The translations under genes and the position numbers were made by a program. Below the pieces are notes generated by a model. That model saw only the letters and a list, made by a program, of their open reading frames with translations. It was not told the DNA's origin and searched no databases. A DNA stretch of 12,276 nucleotides from Irineochytrium annulatum (taxonomy: Eukaryota > Chytridiomycota > Chytridiomycetes > Chytridiales > Chytridiaceae): positions 1 through 12,276 of the forward strand of contig JADGJL010000897.1 of NCBI GenBank assembly GCA_027600665.1, in the 5' to 3' direction. This document shows positions 1 through 8,396 of this stretch, one piece after another; the first letter of the stretch is position 1, and each line of letters opens with the position of its first letter.

Positions 1-1507
1 GTTTGGGCTCGCGTTCGCGGGGCGGGGAGGGGAGCCTGACGGGGCTGCTATTTTCGACGAGGACCTTGGCTCGCTTCTTCGGGGAGGGCTTGGCGAAATT
101 GGTTGGGGAGATGTAGGAACTTTTTTCCGATGCCGCTGTTAGTTGGAAAGAAGTATCCGGAATGAAGCCGGTAAATGATATCAGGAATCAACAGGACGGG
201 AGGAAAACAAAGCAACGGGACGCATACCTTTCCCAGAGACACGACGGGTCCCCTTAGTCTTGGATTTGGTTGAAGACTTTACGTCCGCACCCTTGCGCCT
301 GCACACACCGCGTGAGAAAGCGAATACAACTTGTCCACAAGCAGCAAAAGGTTACATACCCCTTTCCATCCGTCACAGCCGGCGTCTTCGCCTTCATCGC
401 ATCGACCCTCCTTACTTTCTTCTGCGCTCCCTCGCTACAGGCCCTGCCGTCCGCACTCCTCCCATCCGCCGCCATCCTTCTCTCATCATCATCCCGCTTC
501 CTCTTAAGATCGGGCAGCCTGAACCCGCCCGTTGGCCGGAACCCAAAATCAGGCTCCTTTCCCACGACGCACTGCCTCTGCGGCGGCTGTTGCTGTTTCT
601 GGTGCGCCCTCTGGTGCTGCACGATTAACCGTGACCCGGCGTCAGACCTCTTATCGGAATTCCCCACGGCCGCGGAAGGGGAACCGGGGTCGGACTTGTA
701 ATGGCGCCTGCTGGTTGCTGCCGAGCGAGGACCGGTGTCAGACTTGTCGTCTCGTCCCTTCGTCATCAGTCCGGTGTCGGACCTCTCGTCGCGCCTCCTG
801 CTCTTGGACCTCGACTTAGCGTCAGACCTGTCCTCCTTGTCCTCCCTCTTTGGCAGCCAAGGCACATCGACCCTGCTCCTCCTCTCCTTCTCTCTGCCCC
901 TGCTCTCGTCCCTCCGTTCGTCCCTTCCACGTTCTTCGTCCCTCCTCCTGCTTGCGTCCCTCCTGTCCCTGCAGCGTCCTTCATCCCTCCCTCGTCCATC
1001 TTCCCTCCTTCCTCCATCGTCCACGTCCCGTCCCATCTCCTCCTTTTTCCCACCATCACCCCGGCCGTTCGCCACTCTCGGGCTCGAGTCTTTCAACACC
1101 AACGGGTCCTTTAGCGGCCTCTGGCCCTTTAAATAGTCATGAATCAAAGGGATCTTCCCCTCCGCATCCTCGTCGTTCGCCTGCAACAGAGCAGCCGCCG
1201 ACACCGTTTTCACCAAGCCGGGGTCTCCAGATTCAAAAATCTCACGGGATGCCGCGCGGCGGGCGGCCTGCGTGTGGAGCGCCAAATTCCTTTCCGTCAA
1301 CGGGACGCCGGCGGTTGTCGAAGAGGAGAGACCGGTGGATGGCGGTGGGGCGGATGTGGTGGATGCGTCGCCGACGTGGCGGAGGACCTTGCCGCGGAGC
1401 GAGAGACCGTCCGGGTTTGCTGGGGCCGGGAGGAGGCCTTGCTTAAGAGAGGTTGAGAGGCGGTCGGGGACGGCCAGGCGCTTCTTGGAGGTCTGGATCC
1501 AGTTCAT
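1..1507 (-). CDS. Basic mixed-charge (RD/RE-rich) nuclear-type protein, 3' end beyond window
   Basis: Function not recognised. The model has three exons: 1507-360, 298-228 and 135 to the window edge. The introns are 61 nt (GTATGT...GCAG) and 92 nt (GTATGC...AACAG), and phases match, giving at least 451 residues. ATG 1507 is the first Met after an in-frame TAA. Residues 1-145 are moderately ordered, with a possible helical stretch at 70-145. Residues 146-215 are dominated by alternating Arg with Asp/Glu. Residues 228-291 hold five copies of a [KR]SD-[TAP]-G-like core. Residues 335-370 contain two basic clusters (KRKR, KKVRR), and exon 3 contains SPKKRAKV, all resembling nuclear localisation signals. 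RD/RE low-complexity tracts are known from splicing and transcription factors, so a nuclear RNA- or chromatin-associated role is an inference. The exon 2 and 3 reading frames stay Lys/Ser/Pro-rich like exon 1, which supports the splicing. The gene follows gene 2 in tandem. Confidence 0.72.
637..830 (-). repeat. Five degenerate in-frame repeats coding [KR]SD-x-G
   Basis: On the plus strand a GTC(A/G)GACYT core starts at 641, 689, 737, 776 and 821. The spacings of 48, 48, 39 and 45 nt are all multiples of three. In the protein of the first gene this reads as RSDAK, RSDTG, KSDTG, KSDPG and RSDAG, every 13-16 residues (about residues 228-291). The core is conserved while the linkers differ, so this is an old or selected protein repeat rather than a recent tandem duplication. 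Confidence 0.8.
866..1035. repeat. Strongly pyrimidine-rich tract on plus strand
   Basis: The plus strand here is mostly C and T with scattered G, built of CTCC, TCCCT and CGTCC blocks. The minus (coding) strand is therefore purine-rich and codes the Arg/Asp/Glu/Gly segment of the first gene. Such strand asymmetry can favour R-loops or triplexes, but nothing in the sequence shows that it does so here. Confidence 0.6.
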
Positions 1508-1812
1508 GGCTGCGGTTCCCGACGGCGTCGGCGGAGTGCTTGTTTATGTCGGCTCCCACGCCACTTCAGAACATGTTTTTCTGTATCGTACAGTCGTGTC
1601 CGATTGTGCGGTGTTCACATCTGGCTTGTGCATTGGACGTACTATCGATAACATTCGATGAGCATCTCTGCCCTGCAATTGGGGATAAGCTCGACCCAAA
1701 TATCGCGAGCGGCTACCACGCCTTCTACTGTGCTCTTGTCTTGTTATTACCTTCACTAATGCAAATGCTAAAAAAACCACCTTCCTCCAGCGCCCGTCCT
1801 AATACCCCATTT
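1508..1812. other. Intergenic, tandem genes on minus strand
   Basis: This 305-nt gap lies between the stop of the second gene and the start of the first, both on the minus strand. It must hold the 3' UTR of one and the promoter/5' UTR of the other. I see no convincing ORF, structured RNA, or strong TATA or AATAAA element. Confidence 0.6.
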
Positions 1813-2992
1813 TCAAGCAAACTTCCTCCAAAACTCCATCGAGAACTGCCCGACAAGGCGCATCGGCACGGCGATGGCTTGGTGGCTCCGCGTAAGATTG
1901 ATCCCTGGCACGCCGGGACTGGTGATGGGCGGTCGCCGCACGGATCCGTCGAGGGCGTGGCGGAGGAGGAACCGCTTGATAAAGACGCGGAAGGGCTTGC
2001 TCTGGCCGCCCGTTTGAGAGGAGAAGGCCGGGTCGCTGTTTTAGGGGTGCATTTGTAGTGTTGCACCAGACGCCGAAGTTCGCAAATGAAGCAGAAGGAA
2101 TAGCAACAACTTACACGATGCGGACGATGTCCGTCCAGGCTACCCATCGGCCAGAGACCGGAGGCAAGTTCCCGACGACTTCCGGCTCCTCCACATCCTG
2201 CTGGATGTCTACCTCGTCGTCAGTCTCGTCGACCACGATCACCTCCTCCTCTGTTCCGGAGATCTCGGAGTCCATCTTGAAGAGCGTTGCCTTCTCCGTC
2301 GTAAGGTCGACAACCTCGCTCCTGGCCGCCTCTTGTCTGTCCACGTCGCTGTGGTAGCTTACCGTCCAATCCTGATCAACGGAATTGCGGTTGGCAAGGT
2401 CGCGACCGAGGTTGAAAGGGGCTCCGCCAGCTATACCGTTGTCGTCCATTGTCAGGTGATGTTCGACCGCCTCCCGGTCAACGTTATCGCCGCCCGACTG
2501 GAGCGAGCTTTCGCGGTCAACGTCGTCGTCAATCGCCTGCGTCTCCCTCCGCTGCTTATCCATCGTCTGCATAATCCCCTGCCATCGGTTCTTCGATCCC
2601 ACAGCTTGCTCCACTGTCTTCTGGGGCACCTCCAGCTGTTCCGATCGCTGCCCATTCATCATCTCACACCGTGTGTCTCCAGCGGTCTCGTATTTACCGC
2701 GGTCGTTATACTTGGCCGTCCCATTCTCAAGCGAGCTTTCCTGGAGCTGCTCCCCCAGCACGCTCAAGACGTCGACCCGCTTGCCCGCCTCGCAATGTCC
2801 GTTCGGGGCCCGCAGGAGCCTTCCCGCATCAATCATCCTCCTCACCGGGTCGCGATCGGCAGCGTTCAAAATCGTCGCGAGGCCCATGCCAGAGCTTGAA
2901 TACGACGGCGGAGGGAGGGCAAGGAACGCGAAGGACGGAAGACGGGGAGGTAGGGCGATAGGCGGCAGTCGGACGTCGTCGTGGGGTGGCAT
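1813..2992 (-). CDS. Unrecognised protein with two SUMO-interaction-like motifs
   Basis: Family not recognised. The two-exon model is 2992-2115 and 2035-1813, with a 79-nt intron (GTAAGT...AACAG), giving 366 residues. ATG 2992 is chosen as the first in-frame ATG; it has A at -3. The frame is open upstream to 3163 but without any ATG. Residues 1-35 are Pro-rich and 36-90 may be helical. Residues 91-220 are polar and probably disordered. An acidic segment follows with VVDLT (227-231) and VIVVDETDDE (251-260); both fit the hydrophobic-core-plus-acidic pattern of SUMO-interacting motifs. The last 85 or so residues, from GRWVAWTDIVRI across the splice junction to QFSMEFWRKFA, are rich in aromatic and aliphatic residues and look like a small folded domain. 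A SUMO-linked nuclear role is inference only. The gene is divergent from the PPR gene. Confidence 0.68.
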
Positions 2993-3332
2993 CCTCGCTG
3001 GACCGTCGACGACAATAAACTCGGTTGAAATGCGAGCGCGGTCACAGCGTGAGAATCCAGCGGGTCCTGTACACTTTGCATGAATGGAGCCGAGCCTCCC
3101 TCGCCCAGCGACGACGCATCTGCTCCCGCGCTCCACGCAGTATTTCACTTCACCATCGTCCAAGCGCCAGCAGCCCCGCGGGGCTCGAGAAGGCGTCGAG
3201 GAGGAAGCACAGGAGGAGGACGATTACGCCGACGGTGAGGACTCGCTTCGTTGCGGAGGCCACGCGTAAAATTGCGGCTGAGAAGGGTGGTCCCGCTAGC
3301 TCGAGGCTGTCGCCCAACTGTGTTTCAAATAA
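2993..3332. promoter_or_regulatory. Shared divergent promoter region, genes 2 and 3
   Basis: This 340-bp GC-rich gap separates the start of the minus-strand gene (2992) from the start of the PPR gene (3333). Its position implies it contains the promoters and 5' UTRs of both. I see no clear TATA box. Long ORFs cross it in several frames but show no independent support. Confidence 0.5.
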
Positions 3333-5163
3333 ATGCACTTTGTCCTCAGGGCTTGTTCGGCGAGGCGATGCCTGCACAATGCGCTCGCGGGGCGGTCGAA
3401 GATTCGTCGAGGAATCACGACGGAGCCGCATTGTGATCCCCGCTGGACGGAGACGCCGTTGATGCCCCCCCAACCTCGAAGCCCGGAAGTCGACAACCGC
3501 ATCGACGCCCTCTGCTCCATCCTCGAGGACCATCAGCTAGCGAAGCTCCGCGAGGAGCATATGCGTCTCATGGACCTGAAGCGTCGCTCGCTAGACCGTT
3601 TGCCGTCAGATCCGGAGAAGCTGGCGGACCGGGACCCGAACTACAGGCCGCCCGAGCCGGAGCCGGACCCGCCGTGGCCAGAACGGGTGGAAATTCCATC
3701 GTTCGACTCACTGCTTGGGGGAAAGGATGCTTCCGAGGGTGGAAGTATCCTCGCGCCAGAGCACGACGAGCTGTTCATTTTCAGGATGGTCCTTGGGAAC
3801 GCGCTGGCGAAAATGAAGGAGATGGCGAAACGTTCGAGGCATTTGTACTTTCTTGGCAGTGAATACCTCAAGTATATTCTTGCATCGGTCTATACATTCG
3901 TTCTTACCGCCTTTTTTTTATTGGGCAGCGCATACGATCGGCTGTATTTGAAGTTCCCGCAATACCGGTCTCAGCTTACCGACGATGATTACATTGCACT
4001 ACTGACATTGCTGTACTGCTCGAAGGAGAGCGCGTGGAGGGAAGATATGATCCGCAAGGTTCGGGCTCGGATGCGGGACTCGCGGAAGATCTTGCAGCTG
4101 AAGGACCTAAATCAAATTGCTTATGAGGCTCGGAAAAAGTATGTTCGCTTCTCTTCTATTTTTTTTTGGCCTTGCGCGGTGGTTTGACACCTGTGGATTC
4201 AGGTACTTCGTCTTCAACTCCCAAGCCCTATCCTTCCTCGACGACCTCAGGCTCGACGGATACGCACCCGACGCCGACACGTATCGCATCCTCATTAGCG
4301 CACTGGGTGCGCACGGCGACACCGCGGCCTGTGACGCCTTGTTTCGCAAAGCCATGGATATCGACCGCGCGGCTCACCACCACGTCACCTCCCGCATCTC
4401 ATCAAATCAGGAGCTCAGCGATCCTCCTGCTGTACGAGTCGTGACACCCCGCCTGGTCGTCGCGGCCATGGTCGCCCATGCTCGCGACGACAACACAACC
4501 GCTATGCTCAAATACCACGCTATCGGCACCAAGCTGGGTTTTGGGCGACACCCCGATATCATCGCCGTGCTTATGGACGCGCACAATAAGGCTGGGGAGC
4601 ATGCGGCCGTATTAGATCTATACGACTCTTTCATGCAACGGACAGGACGTAAGCCGACTAATAAAGCCGAGAACGCGAGGATGTTGGCGTTGATCGGGTT
4701 GCGGAGGGTTGAGGAGGCGATGGAGGCCGCCAGAAAGGTGTGGGACTGCGGTGGGATCAGGGTGCATACCATCAATGCGCTGCTAGCCGCATTGTGTGAG
4801 GTTGACCGGGGTGAGATGGACATATCCGCGTCGGTCGATGAGGTCAAAGGCTGGGCCGACGCCATGGGCCGCGACGCGTTGTGGCACGTGTCTAAGGTGG
4901 CGCTCCTGCGATTCCACCGGCAACGCGGGGATACGAAGCGGGCGCTGGACCTATGCAGTGTGTTTGAGAAGGAACTGGGGTTGACACACGACGTTCTTGC
5001 GGAGATGGGACATGTCTACCTGGACGCAGGGAGGCACGGGGACGCGATGGGCGTCGTTGAGGTGGCCAGAAATAAGGGAAGGGGCATGAAGCCTGAGGTG
5101 TTGGAGGTTGTGGAGAGATATTGGAGGGAGATGAGGGGGGACAAGTACGCTGATGATGAATAG
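3333..5163 (+). CDS. Pentatricopeptide-repeat-like mitochondrial protein
   Basis: Probable organellar RNA-binding helical-repeat protein of 569 residues. Exons are 3333-3871, 3929-4138 and 4203-5163; introns are 57 nt (GTATAT...GGCAG) and 64 nt (GTATGT...TTCAG). ATG 3333 directly follows an in-frame TAA. The first 30 residues are Arg-rich with no acidic residue (LRACSARRCLHNALAGRSK), as in a mitochondrial presequence. Residues 50-130 are Pro-rich and charged. From about residue 180 on, paired helices recur. The clearest PPR-like unit is around 270-300, with DTYRILISALGAHGDTAACD. Further units include DIIAVLMDAHNKAGEHAAVLDL and the segment with RGDTKRALDLCSVFEKELG near the C-terminus. Fungal PPR proteins typically act in mitochondrial RNA processing, stability or translation; the specific target cannot be told. 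Met44 is an alternative start. The first intron is divisible by three, so its retention would keep the frame open. Confidence 0.85.
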
Positions 5164-5776
5164 AAAATTAGCATCACGTAAGCAAATGCCACGTAGAGGA
5201 GCAATAATCCTTGGAGCAAACAGTTCGGACTATCCAGTCCATAATTCATCTGATGGGAAGTTGTAAACCTGGCCTAACCATCGCGTTCTACCCCAAGATT
5301 TTCAACGAAGTGTTGAACTCCTCGTGTCGTCCTTAAGACACTAGTGGACTGCAAACATCGATTCTTCTTCTTCGCTTAAAGTTTGGTTTCGAGGAGATTC
5401 CCCAGACGGCAGTCTTGAAAAGCTTTGTGTCATGAATACTAAAATGTAACCAAAGCTTTCGATCTTAGGCTTGCACAAGTAATATAATACTCAAAACCGA
5501 CCTTTCGTAAGTAAAGCAGCAGGATGAATGGCGTCAGCTACGGAATTGTTTATATTCATCATAAAATTAAGACTATCCTCGCTTATCCATATTCCCGTTG
5601 ATCATTAACCAGGAGAGATTGCCATCCTATAGTGTCAGGCCCCATGCAACATCCATTTACCCACACGCTTCTTCGCCGTATACCCCTTAACCTTCTCGCC
5701 CTCCACAGTCGCTTGCCCACCATCCCCGCACTAATTCCTTCCACGCGTTCCATCAATCCCAAAATTTCCAGACTCT
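5164..5776. other. Convergent intergenic region, two 3' UTRs
   Basis: This 613-nt AT-richer stretch lies between the tail-to-tail PPR and HYPK-like genes. AT-rich motifs such as AATAAT just after the PPR stop may serve 3' end formation. I found no tRNA boxes or clear structured RNA. The right part (5635-5776) has a coding-like minus-strand stretch, listed separately. Confidence 0.6.
5635..5730 (-). other. Coding-like stretch downstream of the HYPK-like gene
   Basis: On the minus strand a frame runs 31 codons from an AG acceptor-like site (5732-5731) to a TGA at 5635-5637. It reads as a Lys/Gly/Val-rich peptide including VEGEKVKGYTAKKRVGKWML, with G/C favoured at third positions. It has no ATG, and a TAG lies in frame just upstream. 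It could be an alternative last exon, a gene remnant, or a chance effect of purine-rich DNA. Low confidence. Confidence 0.2.
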
Positions 5777-6450
5777 TCAGGCTATGAGAGCCTTGATCGT
5801 GTCCTCCAAAACACCCTTGTGCTCCCGCAGGCTCCTCTCGGCCTGAAGCCGAGTCATCTCCATCTCCGCCATCTTCATCAAACGCGAAAAGGGTTTAGAA
5901 CGGCATACGAAAGCAACAACGCAAACGGAGGGTTACCAGGATATCCACGTCAGCCGCGTCCACCTCGATCCTCGCGGCCTCCTTTTCCCGCACGGTCCGG
6001 GCGATCTTTTGGCGCTGAATCTGCTTCGTTACGAAGCTCAGGCCCTAGTATTGCAAATGTATGAGTCCATGCCCACGTCCACAGCAGGCAAGAGTCTCCG
6101 GAGCCAAATTGGAGGCAACGCCTCCTTTCTTCAGAACAAAGATCGCTCACCTTCGTGATGCCCATTTCGTCCCCGTTCGCGACCTGATCCAGATAACCAG
6201 CCATCTTCGTCATGTCCCTGTCGGCCCGCTCCGCCGTGACGCCCTTGCTCTCCTCCGCGCCATCCTCATTCTCGTCCGCATCGTTGTTGGCCAAATTCGG
6301 GTCGGATCCCGCCGCTGGCGCGGAGGATGCTGATGCTGGTGTTGGGGCGGCGGCGGGTTTCGCGGCGGGTGTGGAGGAAGAGGAGGATGCGGGGGCGACG
6401 GCGGCTGAAGCGGGCGTTGAGGGCTTCGAGGGCTTCTTCTTGGACGGCAT
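5777..6450 (-). CDS. HYPK-like protein, NatA acetyltransferase partner
   Basis: HYPK (huntingtin-interacting protein K) family proteins bind the NatA N-terminal acetyltransferase (Naa15/Naa10) at ribosomes and regulate it. Exons are 6450-6151, 6044-5937 and 5872-5777, with introns of 106 nt (GTGAGC...CTAG) and 64 nt (GTAACC...GAAG). All are phase 0, giving 167 residues. Residues 1-55 are Ala/Pro/Ser-rich and 56-70 acidic. A conserved-looking region from about 71 to 167 follows: a charged helix (VTKQIQRQKIARTVREKEAA), then ARIEVDAADVDIL joined by splicing to MAEMEMTRLQAERSLREHKG. The latter matches the ExEISRxxAERxLREHxG signature of the HYPK UBA-like C-terminus, and the protein ends in ALIA as expected for that domain. 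Human HYPK is about 130 residues, so the N-terminal low-complexity part is longer here. ATG 6450 has A at -3. The gene is head-to-head with the next gene. Confidence 0.87.
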
Positions 6451-6513
6451 GCTGGCTGGAGCAGGATGAATGATCGTCGGCGACTTTCTGCGCTTTTTTG
6501 ACAGCCAGCTGTC
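6451..6513. promoter_or_regulatory. 63-bp bidirectional promoter/5' UTR space
   Basis: Only 63 bp separate the start codons of the HYPK-like gene (minus) and the next gene (plus). Unless transcription starts within the opposing gene, both 5' ends must lie here. A short T-run (6494-6499) is the only notable element. Co-regulation is plausible but not shown. Confidence 0.5.
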
Positions 6514-7398
6514 ATGACCATCACCACCTCGCTGGAGATTGTGGCCGCGCTCGGGCAGCTGTGCTTCATGGACTTTGACGCGGACGAGATCGCGCATGCC
6601 GTTGCTGCGGAGGCTGCCACGGAAGCGGTGGAGGTTGAAGCGGAGACCTCGGAAGTCGCGCCGGCGCGAGAACGGGCCACATCTGCGCGGACGGAAGTCA
6701 CAATGAACGGGGCGATCGAGATGGAGGCGGTCCACGGGACGTTTGGGGACGATGGGGACGCTGAGAACGAAGCGGAGGGTGGGGACGCGGCGGCGGCGGC
6801 GGATGAGCAGGGACCGTCTTCGCGGCGGCGGCCGGCTAACGGACATCAGCATCATCATCACCACATCCGCGAGCACTCCCAAGAGGACGATAAGAACGCG
6901 CCGCCGCGACGCGTGCTCTGGTTCCAAGGCCACATCGTCGACATCCGGACCGGCAGGGTATGCGCTTTTAGCCTTGCCGCACCTTTCTGACCGATTCGGA
7001 TACAACAGCAACTCGGCATCGTCGGCCGCCCTTCCCTCCTCCCACCCTCCACGCACCCCTGCTGCCTCTCCGAGTGGGCCGGCCCTCCCTCCTTCTACGA
7101 TATCACGATCCGCGACCGCGCCTCCTCTGCGGAGTGCGTGATCCGGAACGTACAGCAGGTGAACACGGGGGACGCGTGTCGCCTGTCTACCGATTGGAAT
7201 GACTGGGTTGTGCGGCCGAAGGGCGTGCAGCGCTTTGGTGGTGGCGTGGAGGCCGGCTACGGGATGAGCTTCGCGACTCAGGTCATGCAAGTGGACGAGG
7301 AGGCTGTCGGGGCGATGAGAAAATACTTTGTCGGGCTGGAGCCGAGCAGGAACGCGATTGTGTGCACGGGGTCTATGTCGGTATGGAGGTTGAAGTAA
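6514..7398 (+). CDS. Unrecognised protein, possible OB-fold segment
   Basis: Family not assigned. Exons 6514-6957 and 7009-7398 are joined over a 51-nt intron (GTATGC...AACAG, CTGAC branch-like site near 6986-6990), giving 277 residues. ATG 6514 has G at -3. Residues 1-60 are Ala/Glu-rich and probably helical, 61-130 are acidic and disordered with a His run (HQHHHHHI, 111-118). Then comes VLWFQGHIVDIRTGR (134-148), followed after a Pro-rich linker by FYDITIRDRASSAECVIRN. That pair of strands resembles the first strands of a nucleic-acid-type OB fold, and W-x-Q-G recalls RMI2. The remainder ends in IVCTGSMSVWRLK and does not match RMI2 in any way I can confirm. An alternative acceptor after CCGAG (about 7072) would remove the Pro-rich linker in frame. 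The gene is confidently coding but the function is open. Confidence 0.7.
6844..6867 (+). repeat. CAT/CAC microsatellite coding a His run
   Basis: A short imperfect CAT/CAC trinucleotide run within exon 1 of the preceding gene codes HQHHHHHI. It lies in a predicted disordered acidic segment, so length variation would probably be tolerated. Confidence 0.8.
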
Positions 7399-8396
7399 TG
7401 ATTTGTTCGCGTCAAGCGGACAGAAACGAGTTCGAACGGTTTCGAGGGCGATGTCGGTGTAAAAGTTCAATGGTCGACGTCCGGGCGAGTGAGGACTAGC
7501 GTGAACTCGGAGCTGAGAAGGCATTATACCGTCAAATTGGGCACTATCGGCTCGTTATTGCTTTTGTTGTTAACTGTTAATATTGCTATGTGTTTCTAAA
7601 CTACTTTCATCTTCATTGCTTGGCATATGTATGTCGTGTGGAATAGGCACCCGCATTTGTTTTTAGCGAGCTTCCGTGGCATTAATACCCATTTTCTTTA
7701 TTTTCGTACTTTATTTAAATCGTGTTTTATACAATGTGGCTTTCTCCATGTGCTTAATATGTTGAACGGGGTTCTATTTTCCTATCTAAACGGAGGCGCG
7801 TTGAACGCTGCCATCTTGGCCAGGGAGCTCAATAGTCAACGCTCTCTCGCTATTTGTCCCGGCTGGAATGTGCAAACCTCCATTTTTCCAACCTTTCTCT
7901 TAAATCATGTCGCAATCGCGCAGGCCAACGCCATAGGGTCAAATATTAAACACTCGGCTTCGACCTAACCGTCGGGCACGGGTTATGAGAATACCCAAGG
8001 TCAGGCCTCAGTCGTTGCCGTTCATTTTTGTCATGTCAGCAAAGCGCATTGCGCACATATACAGCGCCGTGCATCCTCACCTTTTCTCTTCAACAAAGCG
8101 CTTTCGTTTTTAGATGCCGTGTCTCCTCCTGAACTGAACGCACTTGCACCTTGCCTTACTCGGCCGACGTAATGCCTTCGCGCTGATACGTGGAATTTAC
8201 AATTACTGCATGAGGAGAAAAAGGTTGTGTGCGTGTTGCCTCCGTGCCTCCGGCAGCCGGAAGCGGACATCCAGCGCGGCGCAGCCACACGTTCAACAAG
8301 GGCGTGGGCGCTGACGCCCTCTCGGTGGAAAATCTTGTTTCCCGCGTCGTCATAAGAATAGGATCATCACTCTCTATCTCGCGCACACGATCAACA
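7399..8396. other. Intergenic, AT-rich, before the P450 gene
   Basis: This is the longest gap (998 nt). Its first part is the 3' flank of the preceding plus-strand gene; 7540-7780 is markedly AT-rich; 8030-8396 precedes the P450 start and should hold its promoter and 5' UTR (CT-rich just upstream of the ATG). An ATG-started frame of 113 codons (7627-7968) has T/A-rich third positions and no recognisable motif, and I do not accept it as a gene. No tRNA B box or repeat family is seen. Confidence 0.55.

Noticed and set aside
701..1446. Several long plus-strand frames opposite the first gene
   Set aside because: They are Ser/Pro/Leu-rich complements of the RD/RE-coding strand, without splice logic or motifs.
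2993..3163. N-terminal extension of the second gene to a TTG at 3163
   Set aside because: There is no ATG in this stretch; a TTG start is not expected in a fungal nuclear gene, and ATG 2992 has a good context.
4117..4202. ATG-started N-terminus in the frame of PPR exon 3
   Set aside because: It reads through the second intron. Splicing 4138 to 4203 joins two helical-repeat segments in phase, and the upstream exons code the targeting peptide.
7428..7445. GTTCGAAC palindrome resembling a tRNA B box
   Set aside because: The last position of the box does not fit on either strand, and no cloverleaf or A box can be formed around it.
5950..7524. 524-codon open frame on the minus strand
   Set aside because: Only its last part (6450-6151) is real, as exon 1 of the HYPK-like gene. 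The rest is antisense to a better-supported plus-strand gene and reads as Arg/His/Pro-rich shadow peptide of GC-rich DNA.
7627..7968. 113-codon ATG frame on the plus strand
   Set aside because: AT-rich codon use unlike the neighbouring genes, no motif or domain, and it lies wholly within an intergenic region. Kept only as a finding.
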